DNA of 64,000 nt from Piscibacillus halophilus (lineage in GTDB: Bacteria; Bacillota; Bacilli; Bacillales; Alkalibacillaceae). Below, in pieces: positions 52,083 through 63,124 of this stretch. The first letter of the stretch is position 1. Every line of letters begins with the position of its first letter. The notes under the pieces were generated by a model that was given only the letters and a program-made list of their open reading frames with translations, was not told the origin of the DNA and did no database searches. The stretch is from positions 62,001-126,000 of the forward strand of contig NZ_FOES01000004.1 in the NCBI RefSeq assembly GCF_900110685.1. Reading direction: 5' to 3'. A program made the position numbers and the translations under genes.

Positions 52083-53378
52083 TTAACCATTTTCTTTCAT
52101 CAAAAAGTTCCGAACTTCAGAAACAAAATATAAAGATCCTGTTATGACTAAAATTTGATCAGTCTCTTGTTGTAACCTAAATTCATTAACAGCATATTTC
52201 CAATTTTCTGTTACTATAATACCACATTTATGAAACTTTTGTAATAGTTCTTTTTTACTATAACTTTTTTTGAAGTTAAATGGCGTCAATGTAATCTCGT
52301 TATAATGCTTTCTAAAAGCCTCTAACATCAAATCGATTGGCTTATCTTGAATAATGGAGATTAATAAATGTACGTTTTTGGGATCAAATCGACTGTTAAT
52401 TGTTTCAATCAACTGTTCTACCGCTTCCAAATTATGTGCTCCATCTAATACAATAGTTGGATGATGATTCACAAATTCAAACCTTCCGACCCAGGTCGTA
52501 TGTTCTATGCTTGTTATTATTTTCTCTATTGAAAATGAAAATCCTTCTATGTCACTTAACTTTTTAAAAGAATATATAGCTAAAGTCGCGTTCTCAATTT
52601 GATGCTTTCCACTCATCTTAAGTGTGAGGCGATCAATGTTGAGGTCATTTGATTTAAATTTAAACACTTCTCCGTTAGATAATGAATCCATCCATTCATA
52701 ATCAAAGTCTTCTTTAAGATGATGGATAGGACTTTGATTGAGTTCCGCTTTATGCTGAATAACATGATAAGGATTAGGTTTTTGTTCGTTTGTAATAATA
52801 GGTATGAAGGGTTTTATGATTCCAGCTTTTTCGTAAGCAATTTCTTCTAACGTATCCCCTAACATCTCCTTATGATCTAAACCAATCATAGTAATAATAG
52901 ATAAAATAGGTGATATAATATTCGTTGAATCCATTCTCCCACCAAGACCTGCTTCAAAAATTGCATAATCCACTTTCTGATCTTGAAAATACTTTAAAGC
53001 TATACAAGTCACAATTTCAAACTCTGTTGGTCTTCCGTATTTTGTTAAACCAATCTCATCACAAAGAGGTTTGACTAACTCAACGTAGTGTACTAGTTGT
53101 TCTCCAGGTATAGACTGACCATTAATACTGATTCTTTCATTAAACACTTCAATATATGGTGAGGTAAATGTTCCAACTGAATAACCGTGATTTTCAATCA
53201 TGTTTTTCAAAAATGATAAAGTTGAGCCTTTACCGTTCGTACCTGCAATATGAATAATTTTTAAGTTTTTTTCAGGGCGTCCCATTTTATCAAGTAATAG
53301 TTCTACTCGTTCTAAACCTGGCTTTATTCCGTATCTTAGCTGATCTTTTAACCAATCAATGGCTTGCTTTTCATTCAT
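52083..53378 (-). CDS. folC: folylpolyglutamate synthase/dihydrofolate synthase FolC
   Basis: FolC adds glutamates to folates and may also make dihydrofolate. The 431-residue Mur-ligase-fold protein has the P-loop GTNGKGST (46-53), the EAGLGGRMDSTN stretch and VLDGAHNLEAVEQL. It follows valS, as in B. subtilis. GGGGGTG precedes the ATG. A terminator lies between valS and folC, so some readthrough or a weak promoter must supply it. Confidence 0.95.
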   Translation of the reverse strand: MNEKQAIDWLKDQLRYGIKPGLERVELLLDKMGRPEKNLKIIHIAGTNGKGSTLSFLKNMIENHGYSVGTFTSPYIEVFNERISINGQSIPGEQLVHYVELVKPLCDEIGLTKYGRPTEFEIVTCIALKYFQDQKVDYAIFEAGLGGRMDSTNIISPILSIITMIGLDHKEMLGDTLEEIAYEKAGIIKPFIPIITNEQKPNPYHVIQHKAELNQSPIHHLKEDFDYEWMDSLSNGEVFKFKSNDLNIDRLTLKMSGKHQIENATLAIYSFKKLSDIEGFSFSIEKIITSIEHTTWVGRFEFVNHHPTIVLDGAHNLEAVEQLIETINSRFDPKNVHLLISIIQDKPIDLMLEAFRKHYNEITLTPFNFKKSYSKKELLQKFHKCGIIVTENWKYAVNEFRLQQETDQILVITGSLYFVSEVRNFLMKENG

Positions 53379-53398
53379 GTAAACACCCCCATATAATA

Positions 53399-53424
53399 AA
53401 TTGCCTGCTCAAGAGCAGGCAATT
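53399..53424 (-). terminator. Rho-independent terminator after valS
   Basis: A 12-bp stem with a 2-base loop, AATTGCCTGCTC/GAGCAGGCAATT, is followed on the minus strand by TATTATATG. It lies nine bases after the valS stop. Confidence 0.72.
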
Positions 53425-53432
53425 TTAATATT

Positions 53433-56081
53433 TTATAAAACTTCTTCTAACTCTCTTAATCGTTCTTGAACAAGACGTTGTTTTTCCAAATAATCTTTTT
53501 CCTTATCACGTTCTTCTTGTACAACATGATCAGGAGCTTTATTTACGAAGTTTTCATTAGACAATTTCTTCTGAACACGTTCAACTTCTTGATTCCATTT
53601 ATCCAGTTCCTTTTTAAGTCTTTCAATTTCTGATTCAATGTCAATGAGCCCTTCAAGAGGGAAGAATATTTCTGCGCCTGTTACAACTGCACTTTTAGCT
53701 TGTTCTGGAATTTGAACTTCAGTTGCAATCGTGAGTGTCTCAGGGTTACAGAAACGCTCAAGATAAATTTGATTCTTTTCTAATTCTCTAACAACAGATT
53801 CGTCATTTGCTTTAATGATCATCTTAATCTCTTTAGACATTGGTGTGTCTACTTCCGCTCGAACATTACGAACAGAACGGATAATGGAAACTAATCGCTG
53901 CATTTCTTTCGCAGATTGTTCATTATTATATTCTGTCTTTACTTCTGGCCAGCTGCTGGTAACGATTGATTCCCCTTCATGAGGGATGTGCTGCCATATT
54001 TCCTCGGTAATGAATGGCATAAATGGATGAAGCATACGTAAGATACTATCTAGAGTAACAACTAGTATAGAACGAGTTGTTTGTTTAGCTTCTTCATCAT
54101 CACCATAAAGTGGTAGTTTCGCCATTTCAATATACCAGTCACAGAATTCATCCCAGATAAAGTTATATAAATGGCGCCCCGCTTCACCAAAGTCATAACG
54201 GTCAATATTACGTGTGACGTTTTCAATCGTTTCATTTAAACGAGTTAGAATCCACTCATCTGCTAATGATTTTTTCTTAGTTAAATCAATATCTTCATAC
54301 TTAAACCCTTCTAGGTTCATCTGTACGAAACGTGAAGCATTCCAAATCTTATTCGCAAAGTTCCAAGTAGATTCAACTTTCTCCCAATGGAAGCGCAAAT
54401 CTTGGCCTGGGGATGAACCAGTAGATAAGAAATAACGTAACGAATCTGCTCCATATTGATCAATAACATCCATTGGATCAACACCATTACCTAATGATTT
54501 ACTCATCTTACGTCCCTGGGCATCACGAACGAGTCCATGCATAATCACATCTTTAAATGGTCTTCTATTTGTAAATTCGACAGATTGGAAGACCATACGT
54601 GCTACCCAGAAGAAAATAATATCATATCCAGTCACTAAAGCATCGGTTGGGAAGTATCGTTGATAATCTTTACTGTTTTCATTTGGCCAACCCATTGTTG
54701 AAAACGGCCATAATGCTGATGAGAACCACGTATCTAATACGTCGTCATCTTGTCTCCAATTCTCGATGTCTTCTGGTTCTTCACGTCCAACGTAAACTTC
54801 CCCAGTCTCTTTATGGTACCATGCAGGAATTCTATGGCCCCACCATAATTGACGGGAAATACACCAATCACGAATGTTTTCCATCCAATTTAGATAAGTG
54901 TTTTCAAAACGTTCCGGAACGAAATTAACCTTATCATCAGTTTTTTGTAATTCAACTGCTTGCTTAGCTAGTGGTTCCATTTTAACAAACCATTGCGTAG
55001 ATAAATAAGGCTCTACAACAGCTCCGCTACGCTCAGAATGACCAACTGAATGTTCATGTTCTTCAATTTTAAATAAAACGCCATCCTCTTGTAAGTCTTT
55101 CACTATCTGTTTACGGCATTCGAAGCGATCCATGCCTTTATACTTACCAGCATTTTCATTCATCGAACCGTCTTCATTCATAACTAAGATCCGCTCTAGA
55201 TTATGACGATTACCGATTTCGAAATCATTTGGGTCATGTGCAGGTGTAATTTTTACTGCCCCTGAACCAAATTCCATGTCTACATAATCATCAGCTATAA
55301 TCTCAATTTCACGTTCAACAATCGGAAGAATGACTTTTTTGCCAATAAGGTGCTTGTAACGCTCATCTTCTGGATGTACAGCAACCGCCGTATCCCCTAA
55401 CATCGTCTCAGGGCGAGTCGTCGCGATTTCAATAAGCCCTGAACCATCTTTTAAAGGATACCTCATGTGATAGAAAGCACCTTTAACGTCTTTATAGATG
55501 ACCTCAATATCAGATAATGCTGTTTGAGTACTAGGGTCCCAGTTAATAATATATTCTCCACGGTAAATGAGATCTTTTTCATATAAAGTAACAAAAACCT
55601 CTTTTACAGCGTCTGATAAGCCTTCATCTAATGTAAAACGTTCCTTAGAATAATCTAAACCTAAACCTAATTTTTCCCATTGCTGACGTATGAATGACGC
55701 ATACTCTTCTTTCCAGTCCCATGCACGCTCTAGGAATTTCTCACGTCCCAAATCATAACGAGATATCCCTTCTTCTCTAAGTTTACCTTCTACTTTTGCT
55801 TGAGTAGCAATTCCTGCGTGATCCATTCCAGGCAACCATAAAACGTCATAGCCTCTCATACGTTTATAACGAGTAATAATATCTTGTAATGTTGTATCCC
55901 AAGCATGACCTAAGTGTAGACGTCCTGTTACGTTTGGTGGTGGGATGACGACTGTAAACGGTTCCTTACTTTCATCATCTTTTGCTTCAAAAAACTTTCC
56001 ATCTACCCAAAACTTGTAACGGTCTTTTTCAACCTCTTGAGGGTTATACTTGGGAGCCATTGTGATCTGTTCATCTGCCAT
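53433..56081 (-). CDS. valS: valyl-tRNA synthetase ValRS
   Basis: This class Ia synthetase of 882 residues charges tRNA-Val and edits Thr-tRNA-Val. It has the HIGH motif as HLGH (56-59, [13 protein letters not shown]), the CP1 editing domain with [17 protein letters not shown], the KMSKS motif in [11 protein letters not shown] near residue 525, the anticodon domain and a C-terminal coiled-coil arm. A TAGGAGGG site precedes the ATG. It is controlled by the T-box leader at 56110-56375. Confidence 0.97.
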   Translation of the reverse strand: MADEQITMAPKYNPQEVEKDRYKFWVDGKFFEAKDDESKEPFTVVIPPPNVTGRLHLGHAWDTTLQDIITRYKRMRGYDVLWLPGMDHAGIATQAKVEGKLREEGISRYDLGREKFLERAWDWKEEYASFIRQQWEKLGLGLDYSKERFTLDEGLSDAVKEVFVTLYEKDLIYRGEYIINWDPSTQTALSDIEVIYKDVKGAFYHMRYPLKDGSGLIEIATTRPETMLGDTAVAVHPEDERYKHLIGKKVILPIVEREIEIIADDYVDMEFGSGAVKITPAHDPNDFEIGNRHNLERILVMNEDGSMNENAGKYKGMDRFECRKQIVKDLQEDGVLFKIEEHEHSVGHSERSGAVVEPYLSTQWFVKMEPLAKQAVELQKTDDKVNFVPERFENTYLNWMENIRDWCISRQLWWGHRIPAWYHKETGEVYVGREEPEDIENWRQDDDVLDTWFSSALWPFSTMGWPNENSKDYQRYFPTDALVTGYDIIFFWVARMVFQSVEFTNRRPFKDVIMHGLVRDAQGRKMSKSLGNGVDPMDVIDQYGADSLRYFLSTGSSPGQDLRFHWEKVESTWNFANKIWNASRFVQMNLEGFKYEDIDLTKKKSLADEWILTRLNETIENVTRNIDRYDFGEAGRHLYNFIWDEFCDWYIEMAKLPLYGDDEEAKQTTRSILVVTLDSILRMLHPFMPFITEEIWQHIPHEGESIVTSSWPEVKTEYNNEQSAKEMQRLVSIIRSVRNVRAEVDTPMSKEIKMIIKANDESVVRELEKNQIYLERFCNPETLTIATEVQIPEQAKSAVVTGAEIFFPLEGLIDIESEIERLKKELDKWNQEVERVQKKLSNENFVNKAPDHVVQEERDKEKDYLEKQRLVQERLRELEEVL

Positions 56082-56109
56082 AATTGTCCCTCCTAAATTT
56101 ATATAAAAT

Positions 56110-56375
56110 AAAAAAATCTTTCCATCCTTATATAAAAGGACGAAAAGATTGATTTCGCGTTACCACCTTCATTCACAAACATCATAAAGCTCTTAGTTTG
56201 TGCACTTCATGAACATAACGGTTTTCCCGGGTTCACCTACTGAATTCAATGAACCAGCATTTTCAGAGCGACCTTCCAAGTTTTCATACTGAGGAAACTT
56301 TCAGCACGTGTTTCCCTCTCTGTCAGAATCCAACTTGTACTCCTCTCTTACAGCATTTTTCGATTATATTATTTT
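56110..56375 (-). promoter_or_regulatory. T-box riboswitch (tRNA-Val) of valS
   Basis: The T-box GAAGGTGGTAACGCG lies at 56156-56170 (minus strand). It is followed by a terminator: AATCTTTTCGTCC pairs with GGATGGAAAGATT and a T-run follows at 56110-56116. Stem I includes GACAGAGAGGG and AGTA. In the specifier loop GAA-G is followed by GTC (56270-56272), a valine codon. Confidence 0.93.
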
Positions 56376-56381
56376 GATAAT

Positions 56382-56411
56382 ATTGTATACGTATTTTATA
56401 CAATTAGTCAA
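56382..56411 (-). promoter_or_regulatory. sigma-A promoter of valS
   Basis: TTGACT at 56406-56411 and TACAAT at 56382-56387, spaced 18 bases apart, place the start of transcription near 56375, at the start of the T-box leader. Confidence 0.7.
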
Positions 56412-56469
56412 TGAATTTCAAGCAATATAGGCATTAGATTAAATATTTTCGATTCTTATCGTTCAAATC

Positions 56470-56506
56470 CATAAAAAAAGTGGGGCAATTGCCCACACTT
56501 TTATTA
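56470..56506 (-). terminator. terminator downstream of spoVID
   Basis: AAAAGTGtGGGCAATTGCCCcACTTTT forms a stem with one mismatch, followed by TTTATGG on the minus strand. It is the first terminator after spoVID, about 250 bases beyond its stop, so the spoVID mRNA would run antisense through the small plus-strand gene at 56565-56753. Confidence 0.72.
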
Positions 56507-56564
56507 TATATCATTAACACTTTCTCTCTAAGAGTCATATCGTGTAATAGAGAGGAGGAGACTA

Positions 56565-56753
56565 ATGGCTAGATACTACCGTTATAGATTACCACCATGG
56601 GCTAGACACTGTATATTTGTCATAGAGAAGTGTACACTCCCAATTATGGTCTTCCAACTGGTGAAAACATTATTATTCCCAACAACTCTTGATGTGTTCT
56701 TATCTGGTTTATTAGTTGGTTTATATATTGCTTTTTACTTAGAGTGGATTTAA
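56565..56753 (+). CDS. small two-span membrane protein, unknown
   Basis: The 62-residue protein starts MARYYRYRLPPWARH, a basic and aromatic N-terminus. Two hydrophobic segments follow (about 16-34 and 43-60), and it ends EWI. I do not recognise the family. It is likely real because a strong GAGGAGGAG site precedes the ATG and the hydrophobic pattern is well organised. It stops one base before the convergent spoVID end. In B. subtilis ysxE lies between spoVID and valS; here only this gene does. No clear promoter was found. Confidence 0.62.
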   Translation: MARYYRYRLPPWARHCIFVIEKCTLPIMVFQLVKTLLFPTTLDVFLSGLLVGLYIAFYLEWI

Positions 56754-56754
56754 C

Positions 56755-58053
56755 TTATGATTTATTATAAGGAACGTACAGAACATCTCCAGCTTTTATT
56801 TCCTGATTTTCTTCTAGGCCATTGAGACGTTCTAATTGTGACACGGTCACTTTATAGGAATCAGCAATAGAATCTAGCGTCTCATTTTCTTGTACAAACC
56901 GCATTTTCACACTCACTTTTTCTTTTTCTTGCTCTTCTTCACCGTCACGGAAGAAATGAGATAAATAGTTTAGACCAAACATTTTCTTTTTAGGTTTCTT
57001 TGAGCCATCTTGATCATCATAATCGTCTTGACCATCGTTCTCATCATAATCTTTTTTACTTTTTTGTTCCACAATTTCAGGAGATGAAGGTTTTTCTTTC
57101 TTCTTATCTTTTTTCTTCTCTTTCTTCTTTTCCTCTTTTGCCGGTTCAACTTCTTCTTTCTTTTCTTTCTTCTCTTTCTTCTCCTCTACTGGTTTAACTT
57201 CTTCTTTCTCTTTCTCTTTAACTGGCTCGACTTCTTCTTTCTTCTCTTTCTTTTTCTCTTTTACTGGTTCCACATTTTCATAATCTGCTTGATATTCGTT
57301 TTCATATTTTTCATTTTCATATTGTTTGTTCTCGGGTTTTTCTTTATTTTCAGCTACTTCTGGTTTTTCTTTTGCTTTAGCTTTATTCTCTTTATTATTA
57401 AAGAATTCATTGAGTGATTGCGATTGCTTCTTTTGCCAAAATTCACGGCCTTTTGAATCACTCTCTTTATTTTCATTTTCTTCTACACTCTGTACTTCAT
57501 CTACTGTATCTTCAGGTTCTTCATGATCATTAAAACTTGGTATTTCCTGCAACTGAAAATCCGAATTAACATTACTTTCGTTTCTTTCTTCTGCTTGAGG
57601 CTCTAACTCATATTCATCCTCTACCTCTACATTTGCTAAACGAATTTTGGCATAGACGTGTAACGTTTTAGGTTCAGGTAATTCATAATCAAAATATTCA
57701 ATTTCAACATCTGGTTCACCTGTTTGATTTACTCTGCTTGCTGGGATCGTAATATCAACTGGTATTGGATACTGGAATGTTGTAAAACCATTGTCGAGCG
57801 CTTTGACTTGTTGTACATAGTTTTCCTCATCTTCTTGATTATCCATATAAAACATAGGTTCTTCACGAGGCAGTGATTGATAATCACCTGACACCATTAA
57901 TACCCCACGCAACTGGATGTAGTTGGATTCTTTTATTATATTAACATCCGGTTGAATGGAAATGCCGTACAAATCATCGATTTCTTCACCTTGACGAAAT
58001 GCAATTGCTTCATGTAAATCAAATAAAAAGGGTTCATTTCCGTTTTGATTCAC
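56755..58053 (-). CDS. spoVID: spore coat assembly protein SpoVID
   Basis: SpoVID drives coat encasement of the forespore. The 432-residue protein has the N-terminal SPOCS-type domain (FDLHEAIAFRQGEEIDDLYGIS onward, to about residue 150), a long acidic and low-complexity middle, and a C-terminal LysM domain (FVQENETLDSIADSYKVTVSQL). Residues about 255-325 are almost only Lys, Glu, Val and Pro in imperfect EEVEPVKEK repeats. The start is GTG with AGGAGG seven bases upstream. It follows hemL but is separated by a terminator. Confidence 0.9.
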   Translation of the reverse strand: MNQNGNEPFLFDLHEAIAFRQGEEIDDLYGISIQPDVNIIKESNYIQLRGVLMVSGDYQSLPREEPMFYMDNQEDEENYVQQVKALDNGFTTFQYPIPVDITIPASRVNQTGEPDVEIEYFDYELPEPKTLHVYAKIRLANVEVEDEYELEPQAEERNESNVNSDFQLQEIPSFNDHEEPEDTVDEVQSVEENENKESDSKGREFWQKKQSQSLNEFFNNKENKAKAKEKPEVAENKEKPENKQYENEKYENEYQADYENVEPVKEKKKEKKEEVEPVKEKEKEEVKPVEEKKEKKEKKEEVEPAKEEKKKEKKKDKKKEKPSSPEIVEQKSKKDYDENDGQDDYDDQDGSKKPKKKMFGLNYLSHFFRDGEEEQEKEKVSVKMRFVQENETLDSIADSYKVTVSQLERLNGLEENQEIKAGDVLYVPYNKS

Positions 58054-58252
58054 GACTCATCCTCCTCACAAAAATATCCTTTACCACTAGATATATGATA
58101 ACTTGTTTATAAAAAGAACTTTTCAAAGATATTAAAGTAAATTGAGATTACTTTATTTAATGGGGATGAGTCCTTCTCAATCAGTGTATGTAGCAATTTT
58201 TGTAAGAGGAAAAATTATCTGTTTTTATCAATTAATGAGTATTTTTCCAATA

Positions 58253-58285
58253 AAAAACTCGCAACACAAATGCTGCGAGTTTTTA
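58253..58285 (-). terminator. Rho-independent terminator of the hem operon
   Basis: AAAACTCGCA/TGCGAGTTTT with a 10-base loop, then TT ATTGG on the minus strand, lies directly after the hemL stop. The rest of the 58054-58252 gap probably holds the spoVID promoter, but I found no clear sigma-E match. Confidence 0.88.
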
Positions 58286-58287
58286 TT

Positions 58288-59574
58288 CTACTTGTTATAC
58301 GATTTAAAAGCCTGCTCAGCTGCTTGAATTGTTTTTTCAATATCATCATCCGTGTGAGCTGTTGATAGAAACATTCCTTCAAACTGAGAAGGTGGTAAGA
58401 AAATACCTTGTTCACCCATTAAACGATAGTATTCGGCGAACCATTCTAAGTCAGAAGATTTTGCTGTTTCAAAATTGATGACTTCTTCATTAGTAAAGAA
58501 GAAACCAATCATAGAGCCTGCACGATTCACTGTTAGTGGAACCCCGTTAGCTTCAGCCGCTTTCTGGTATCCTTCCGTTAGACGGTCTGCTTTCTTATTC
58601 ATTTCGTCATAAGATTGCTCTGTTAATTGACTTAATGTTTCATAACCTGCTGCCATCGCTAATGGATTTCCAGATAGTGTACCAGCTTGATAAATATCCC
58701 CAGCTGGGGCAATACGTTCCATAATTTCACGTCTTCCACCATAAGCCCCTACAGGTAAGCCACCGCCAATAACCTTACCTAAACAAGTTAAGTCAGGTGT
58801 TACATCAAAATGGCCTTGTGCACAATGATAACCTACACGGAAGCCAGTCATAACTTCATCAAAGATTAATAGAGATCCATGGTCTTCTGTTACTTTTCTT
58901 AAGAAGCTTAAGAAATCATTAACTGGAGGCACAACACCCATATTACCTGAAACAGGCTCAACAATAACTGCCGCAATATCATTACCATATTGTTCAAACG
59001 CATATTGAACGCTTTCTTGATCATTGTAAGGTACCGTGATGGTATTTTTAGCAATAGAGGATGGAACCCCAGGACTATCTGGTAAACCTAATGTAGCAAC
59101 GCCCGAACCTGCTTTAATTAATAGAGAATCTCCATGGCCATGGTAGTTCCCTTCAAACTTAAGAATTTTATCACGACCAGTATAACCTCGTGCTAGTCGT
59201 AAAGCGCTCATTGTAGCCTCAGTCCCAGAGTTCACCATACGTACCATTTCAATTGATGGCACACGATCAATGACTAATTTGGCTAACTTATTTTCATACT
59301 CAACATTAGCCCCAAAGCTTGTTCCCTTTTCTAAAACCTTTTTTAGATTAGAAACAACTTGATCATTCGCATGACCAAGAATTAATGGACCCCAGCTCAA
59401 TACGTAATCAATATATTCATTTCCATCGACATCGTAAATTTTAGAGCCTTTTCCTTCTTCCATATAAATAGGGTCCATATTAACTGAATTGAAGGCTCTC
59501 ACTGGCGAATTAACACCACCTGGCAATAAATCAACTGCCTCATTAAATAGAGCTTTAGACTTATCATAACCCAT
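58288..59574 (-). CDS. hemL: glutamate-1-semialdehyde 2,1-aminomutase HemL
   Basis: HemL makes 5-aminolevulinate from glutamate semialdehyde. The 428-residue PLP enzyme has [36 protein letters not shown] and the PLP-binding Lys267 in [17 protein letters not shown]. It is the last gene of the hemAXCDBL operon and starts 15 bases after hemB with AAAGGAGG. Confidence 0.97.
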   Translation of the reverse strand: MGYDKSKALFNEAVDLLPGGVNSPVRAFNSVNMDPIYMEEGKGSKIYDVDGNEYIDYVLSWGPLILGHANDQVVSNLKKVLEKGTSFGANVEYENKLAKLVIDRVPSIEMVRMVNSGTEATMSALRLARGYTGRDKILKFEGNYHGHGDSLLIKAGSGVATLGLPDSPGVPSSIAKNTITVPYNDQESVQYAFEQYGNDIAAVIVEPVSGNMGVVPPVNDFLSFLRKVTEDHGSLLIFDEVMTGFRVGYHCAQGHFDVTPDLTCLGKVIGGGLPVGAYGGRREIMERIAPAGDIYQAGTLSGNPLAMAAGYETLSQLTEQSYDEMNKKADRLTEGYQKAAEANGVPLTVNRAGSMIGFFFTNEEVINFETAKSSDLEWFAEYYRLMGEQGIFLPPSQFEGMFLSTAHTDDDIEKTIQAAEQAFKSYNK

Positions 59575-59589
59575 TAATATAACCTCCTT

Positions 59590-60567
59590 TTATTGTTGAA
59601 GCCATTTTGCTACATCTTTTGCAAAGTAAGTAATAATTAAATCTGCACCTGCACGTTTCATTGAGGTTAATTTTTCTAAAACGATCTGTTGTTCATCAAT
59701 CCAACCGTTTTGTGCTGCTGCTTTAACCATAGAAAATTCACCGCTCACATTATAAGCTACAACTGGTAAGTTAAAACGGTCTCGAACTTCTCTTATAATA
59801 TCTAAGTAAGTCATAGCGGGCTTAACGATTAGAAAATCAGCACCTTCCATGATATCTGATTCTGCTTCTCGTTGCGCTTCTAATCGATTGGCAGGATCCA
59901 TCTGATAGGTTTTTCTATCCCCGAATTGAGGAGTACTTCCAACAGCATCTCTAAATGGTCCATAGAAAGCCGATGCGTACTTAATCGCATAGGACATAAT
60001 AGGTATATTTTCAAACCCTGCTTCATCTAGTCCTTGACGAATCGCTGCTACAAACCCATCCATCATATTGGACGGAGCTATGATGTCAGCTCCAGCTTTT
60101 GCTTGTGATACAGCTGTCTGTACGAGTAAAGGTAGTGATTCATCATTATGAACGAAATGATCATGAATAACCCCGCAATGACCATGATCGGTATACTCGC
60201 ATAAACATGTATCTGCAACAACTAATACGTTCGGATAATTTTCTTTAATGAATCGTGTTGCTTGTTGAATAATCCCTTCATCATTATAAGCCTCAGACCC
60301 TACCGCATCTTTTACTTTTGGAATTCCAAATAATAAAACGGCTCGAATTCCTAAGGCGACCACTTCATCCATTTCTTCAGCTAATCGATCTAAAGAAATT
60401 TGATAAACTCCTGGCATTGATGGGACCTCGTTCTTCTGACCCTCTTCTTCTAAAACAAATATAGGGTAAATTAAATCTTCTGTACGTAAATGCGTTTCCC
60501 TAACTAATGCACGCATACTAGCTGATCTTCTAAGTCTTCTATGTCTGTCAAACCCTAAATCGTTCAT
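59590..60567 (-). CDS. hemB: porphobilinogen synthase (ALA dehydratase) HemB
   Basis: HemB condenses two 5-aminolevulinates to porphobilinogen. The 325-residue TIM-barrel enzyme has the Schiff-base lysines Lys196 (SYAIKYAS) and Lys249 ([11 protein letters not shown]). Cys121, Cys123 and Cys131 in [13 protein letters not shown] mark it as the zinc-dependent type. Its ATG follows the hemD stop directly, with AAAGGGGAG upstream. Confidence 0.97.
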   Translation of the reverse strand: MNDLGFDRHRRLRRSASMRALVRETHLRTEDLIYPIFVLEEEGQKNEVPSMPGVYQISLDRLAEEMDEVVALGIRAVLLFGIPKVKDAVGSEAYNDEGIIQQATRFIKENYPNVLVVADTCLCEYTDHGHCGVIHDHFVHNDESLPLLVQTAVSQAKAGADIIAPSNMMDGFVAAIRQGLDEAGFENIPIMSYAIKYASAFYGPFRDAVGSTPQFGDRKTYQMDPANRLEAQREAESDIMEGADFLIVKPAMTYLDIIREVRDRFNLPVVAYNVSGEFSMVKAAAQNGWIDEQQIVLEKLTSMKRAGADLIITYFAKDVAKWLQQ

Positions 60568-61338
60568 CTATGACTCCCCTTTTCTTGAATAAAAATCAAT
60601 GACTTCATGTGCTAACCCTTCTAGCGTAAATATCTTTGGTACATAAGTCTCCGTGAAACCAACTTCTTTTGCCTTTTGTTGTGTTGTGTGCCCGATACAA
60701 AAGCAAGGTTTACTTAAACTGCCCTCAAAAGAATCTTGCAAATATATGAAAGCATCAATAGATGAAGGAGACGTAAATGTCCATGCATCTATTGAGTGTT
60801 TCATAATATGTTGTAAGTCATCTTGAGCTTGTTCGTTAAAAACAGTATTATATACTGTAATTGTTTCATAAGAAATCAACTCTTCATCTAATTTCCGGTC
60901 AATGACTTGACGAGATAAATTTCCTTTCACAAGCAACACGTTAGATGGTTTCGCTTCGGTGATAAACGCTTGACTAAAATGTTCAGCATCAAATATTTCT
61001 GGAACAAAATCTACCTTAATTCCATTTTGCTCTAATGACTCTTGAGTTTTGGACCCTACTGAGGCAATTTTTAAATGATAGATCTCGTCTTTTGGAATCT
61101 CATATAAGTTTAAAGTCTCAAAAAAATACTTAACCCCATTCGTACTGGTAAAAACCAACCATTCGTACTGGCTTAACTGACGTAATAAATTCTCATGTAA
61201 TTTAGAATGTCTTAATTCAAATGTGATAAGTGATTGCGCAAATATTTGAGCTCCATGTCTTTCAAGTGGGCCAATGAAGTCCTGAGCCTTTGATTCTTCC
61301 CTAGATATAAAAATCTTTTTCCCCATTATATGAGACAT
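60568..61338 (-). CDS. hemD: uroporphyrinogen-III synthase HemD
   Basis: HemD closes hydroxymethylbilane with inversion of ring D. The 256-residue protein has two alpha/beta domains and the weak family patterns KKIFISREESKAQDF, WLVFTSTNGVKYFFE and DAWTFTSPSSIDAF. The family is diverse, and position between hemC and hemB confirms it. Its ATG overlaps the hemC stop (TAATG). A second ATG at codon 5 is possible. Confidence 0.93.
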   Translation of the reverse strand: MSHIMGKKIFISREESKAQDFIGPLERHGAQIFAQSLITFELRHSKLHENLLRQLSQYEWLVFTSTNGVKYFFETLNLYEIPKDEIYHLKIASVGSKTQESLEQNGIKVDFVPEIFDAEHFSQAFITEAKPSNVLLVKGNLSRQVIDRKLDEELISYETITVYNTVFNEQAQDDLQHIMKHSIDAWTFTSPSSIDAFIYLQDSFEGSLSKPCFCIGHTTQQKAKEVGFTETYVPKIFTLEGLAHEVIDFYSRKGES

Positions 61339-62270
61339 TAGCTTTCATCCAATTCTTTTTTAGCTTCCTCTACTAAGTCTTTAGCACCTTGTTGTATTAA
61401 TTCTTTCGCCACTTCTTCACCAGCTTGAATTGGATCCGTGGATGACTTCTGAGTTTTAAGGACTGTCTTACCATCAGACGAAGATACTAATCCAATTAAA
61501 GTAATGATGTCGCCTTCTCTAATGGCATAAGCACCAATAGGTACTGAGCAACTACCTTCCAACATACTTAAAAATTTACGCTCAGCCGCAACAGTTGTAG
61601 CTGTATATTCATGATTGATTTTACCAAGAAGTTGTTTTAGTTCTTCATCACTTTCACGGCACTCAATGGCTAACGCACCTTGACCAACAGCCGGAAGGCA
61701 AACTTCAGGCTCTAAATATTGTGTTATTAGCTCAGTTGACCATCCCATTCGTTTTAAACCAGCTGCCGCTAAAATAATCGCATCAAAATTTTCTTCTTTT
61801 AGCTTTCTTAATCTCGTTTCAATGTTTCCACGAATCCATTGAATGTTTAAATCAGGTCGATATGCAAGAAGTTGAGCTCCTCTTCTTAAACTGCTTGTCC
61901 CAATAATAGCCCCTTCTTTTAAATCATCCAGTTTGACATGATCATTAGAAATAAATGCATCCCGATGATCTTCACGTTCAGGTACACATGCAATTTCAAG
62001 ACCGTCCGGTAACTGGGAAGGCATATCCTTCATGCTATGTACGGCCATATCTATTTCATGATCAAACATAGCTTGTTCTATTTCTTTAACAAATAAGCCC
62101 TTGCCTCCGACCTTGGATAACGTGACGTCTAAAATTTTATCACCTTTTGTCACGATTTTTTTGACTTCAAACTCAAAGTCATTCGTATGTTTTTTTAATT
62201 GTTCAATAACCCATTCTGTTTGTGTCAAAGCCAAGTTACTGCGCCTTGAACCGATAACGATTTTTCTCAT
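61338..62270 (-). CDS. hemC: hydroxymethylbilane synthase HemC
   Basis: HemC polymerises four porphobilinogens. The 310-residue protein starts [20 protein letters not shown]. It has [17 protein letters not shown], the [11 protein letters not shown] and [11 protein letters not shown] arginine stretches, and Cys241 in [11 protein letters not shown], which holds the dipyrromethane cofactor. It follows hemX by 11 bases with TAGGAGG. Confidence 0.97.
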   Translation of the reverse strand: MRKIVIGSRRSNLALTQTEWVIEQLKKHTNDFEFEVKKIVTKGDKILDVTLSKVGGKGLFVKEIEQAMFDHEIDMAVHSMKDMPSQLPDGLEIACVPEREDHRDAFISNDHVKLDDLKEGAIIGTSSLRRGAQLLAYRPDLNIQWIRGNIETRLRKLKEENFDAIILAAAGLKRMGWSTELITQYLEPEVCLPAVGQGALAIECRESDEELKQLLGKINHEYTATTVAAERKFLSMLEGSCSVPIGAYAIREGDIITLIGLVSSSDGKTVLKTQKSSTDPIQAGEEVAKELIQQGAKDLVEEAKKELDES

Positions 62271-62281
62271 CGTTGAGCCTC

Positions 62282-63109
62282 CTAATTAAAGTGAAAATTT
62301 GATAGAAATGAAAATAAGAAATAATTTAAAAATAGAATAGAAAATGCAATAGTATTGGCATTTGCCATATCTTTACCGACAGTTTTATTCACAACTTTTC
62401 GATAGATCATAAATCCATATATGATAATGACAATAAAGGAACCAATTGTTTTAGGGTCAATCCAATAAAACAAATCATTCGCTACATATGCCCATATAAC
62501 TCCTAAAATTAAAGAAATTAATAATAAAGGTGTGGAGATGATCATCATTAGGAACGATAATTCTTCCATTTGGCCTAATCGACCCAACCTTTTTAAGGTC
62601 CTGCCCCACTTCTTTTCTTTCAACATTTTAAATTGTAATAAATATAATACGGAAAAAGCAAAAGATATTGTAAATAACGTATAGGACAAAAAGGCTAATA
62701 CAATGTGGAATAGTAATAATTCTCCTATAAACTGAGTGCTAAAAGTCGTATCCTGGCTATTTAAATGGGAAACTAAAAAAATTAGCATAATAATAAAGCC
62801 GATTAAATTAATGACAAAAACTAAAAAATCCACTTTGTAAAAATAATTCACCACGATCGATACTAATAAAATAAGCCAGGCATAGAAATAAAGTCCCTCT
62901 GTAATACTCAGTATAGGCAAAGTTCTAGTCATATAAATCTCTCTAAATAAAAAAATGGTCTGTAAAATCCAAACCAATAAAAGTAACCAGAAGGCTAATT
63001 GGTTCGCCTTCCGGTCTTGCTTAACAAAATCATAGAAATACATGATTAAACTTAATCCATATAAAATGACAATTAATTCAAAAATTCTTAAGCCTTCAAA
63101 GGCACTCAT
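62282..63109 (-). CDS. hemX: HemX, CcsA/ResC-like membrane protein
   Basis: The 275-residue protein has about eight membrane spans of the cytochrome c assembly (CcsA) type. In B. subtilis HemX lowers the amount of HemA (glutamyl-tRNA reductase), giving feedback control of haem synthesis. Typical parts are the [27 protein letters not shown] split over spans 4 and 5, and [23 protein letters not shown]. It lies between hemA and hemC as in B. subtilis. Confidence 0.92.
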   Translation of the reverse strand: MSAFEGLRIFELIVILYGLSLIMYFYDFVKQDRKANQLAFWLLLLVWILQTIFLFREIYMTRTLPILSITEGLYFYAWLILLVSIVVNYFYKVDFLVFVINLIGFIIMLIFLVSHLNSQDTTFSTQFIGELLLFHIVLAFLSYTLFTISFAFSVLYLLQFKMLKEKKWGRTLKRLGRLGQMEELSFLMMIISTPLLLISLILGVIWAYVANDLFYWIDPKTIGSFIVIIIYGFMIYRKVVNKTVGKDMANANTIAFSILFLNYFLFSFLSNFHFN

Positions 63110-63124
63110 ATGAGCTTCCCCTTA

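Noticed and set aside
58054-58140. Possible sigma-E promoter before spoVID
   Set aside because: CATATATC lies in the region, but there is no -35 with correct spacing.
58142-58327. Plus-strand 61-codon open frame between spoVID and hemL
   Set aside because: It runs through the hem operon terminator and into the antisense of hemL and has no ribosome site.
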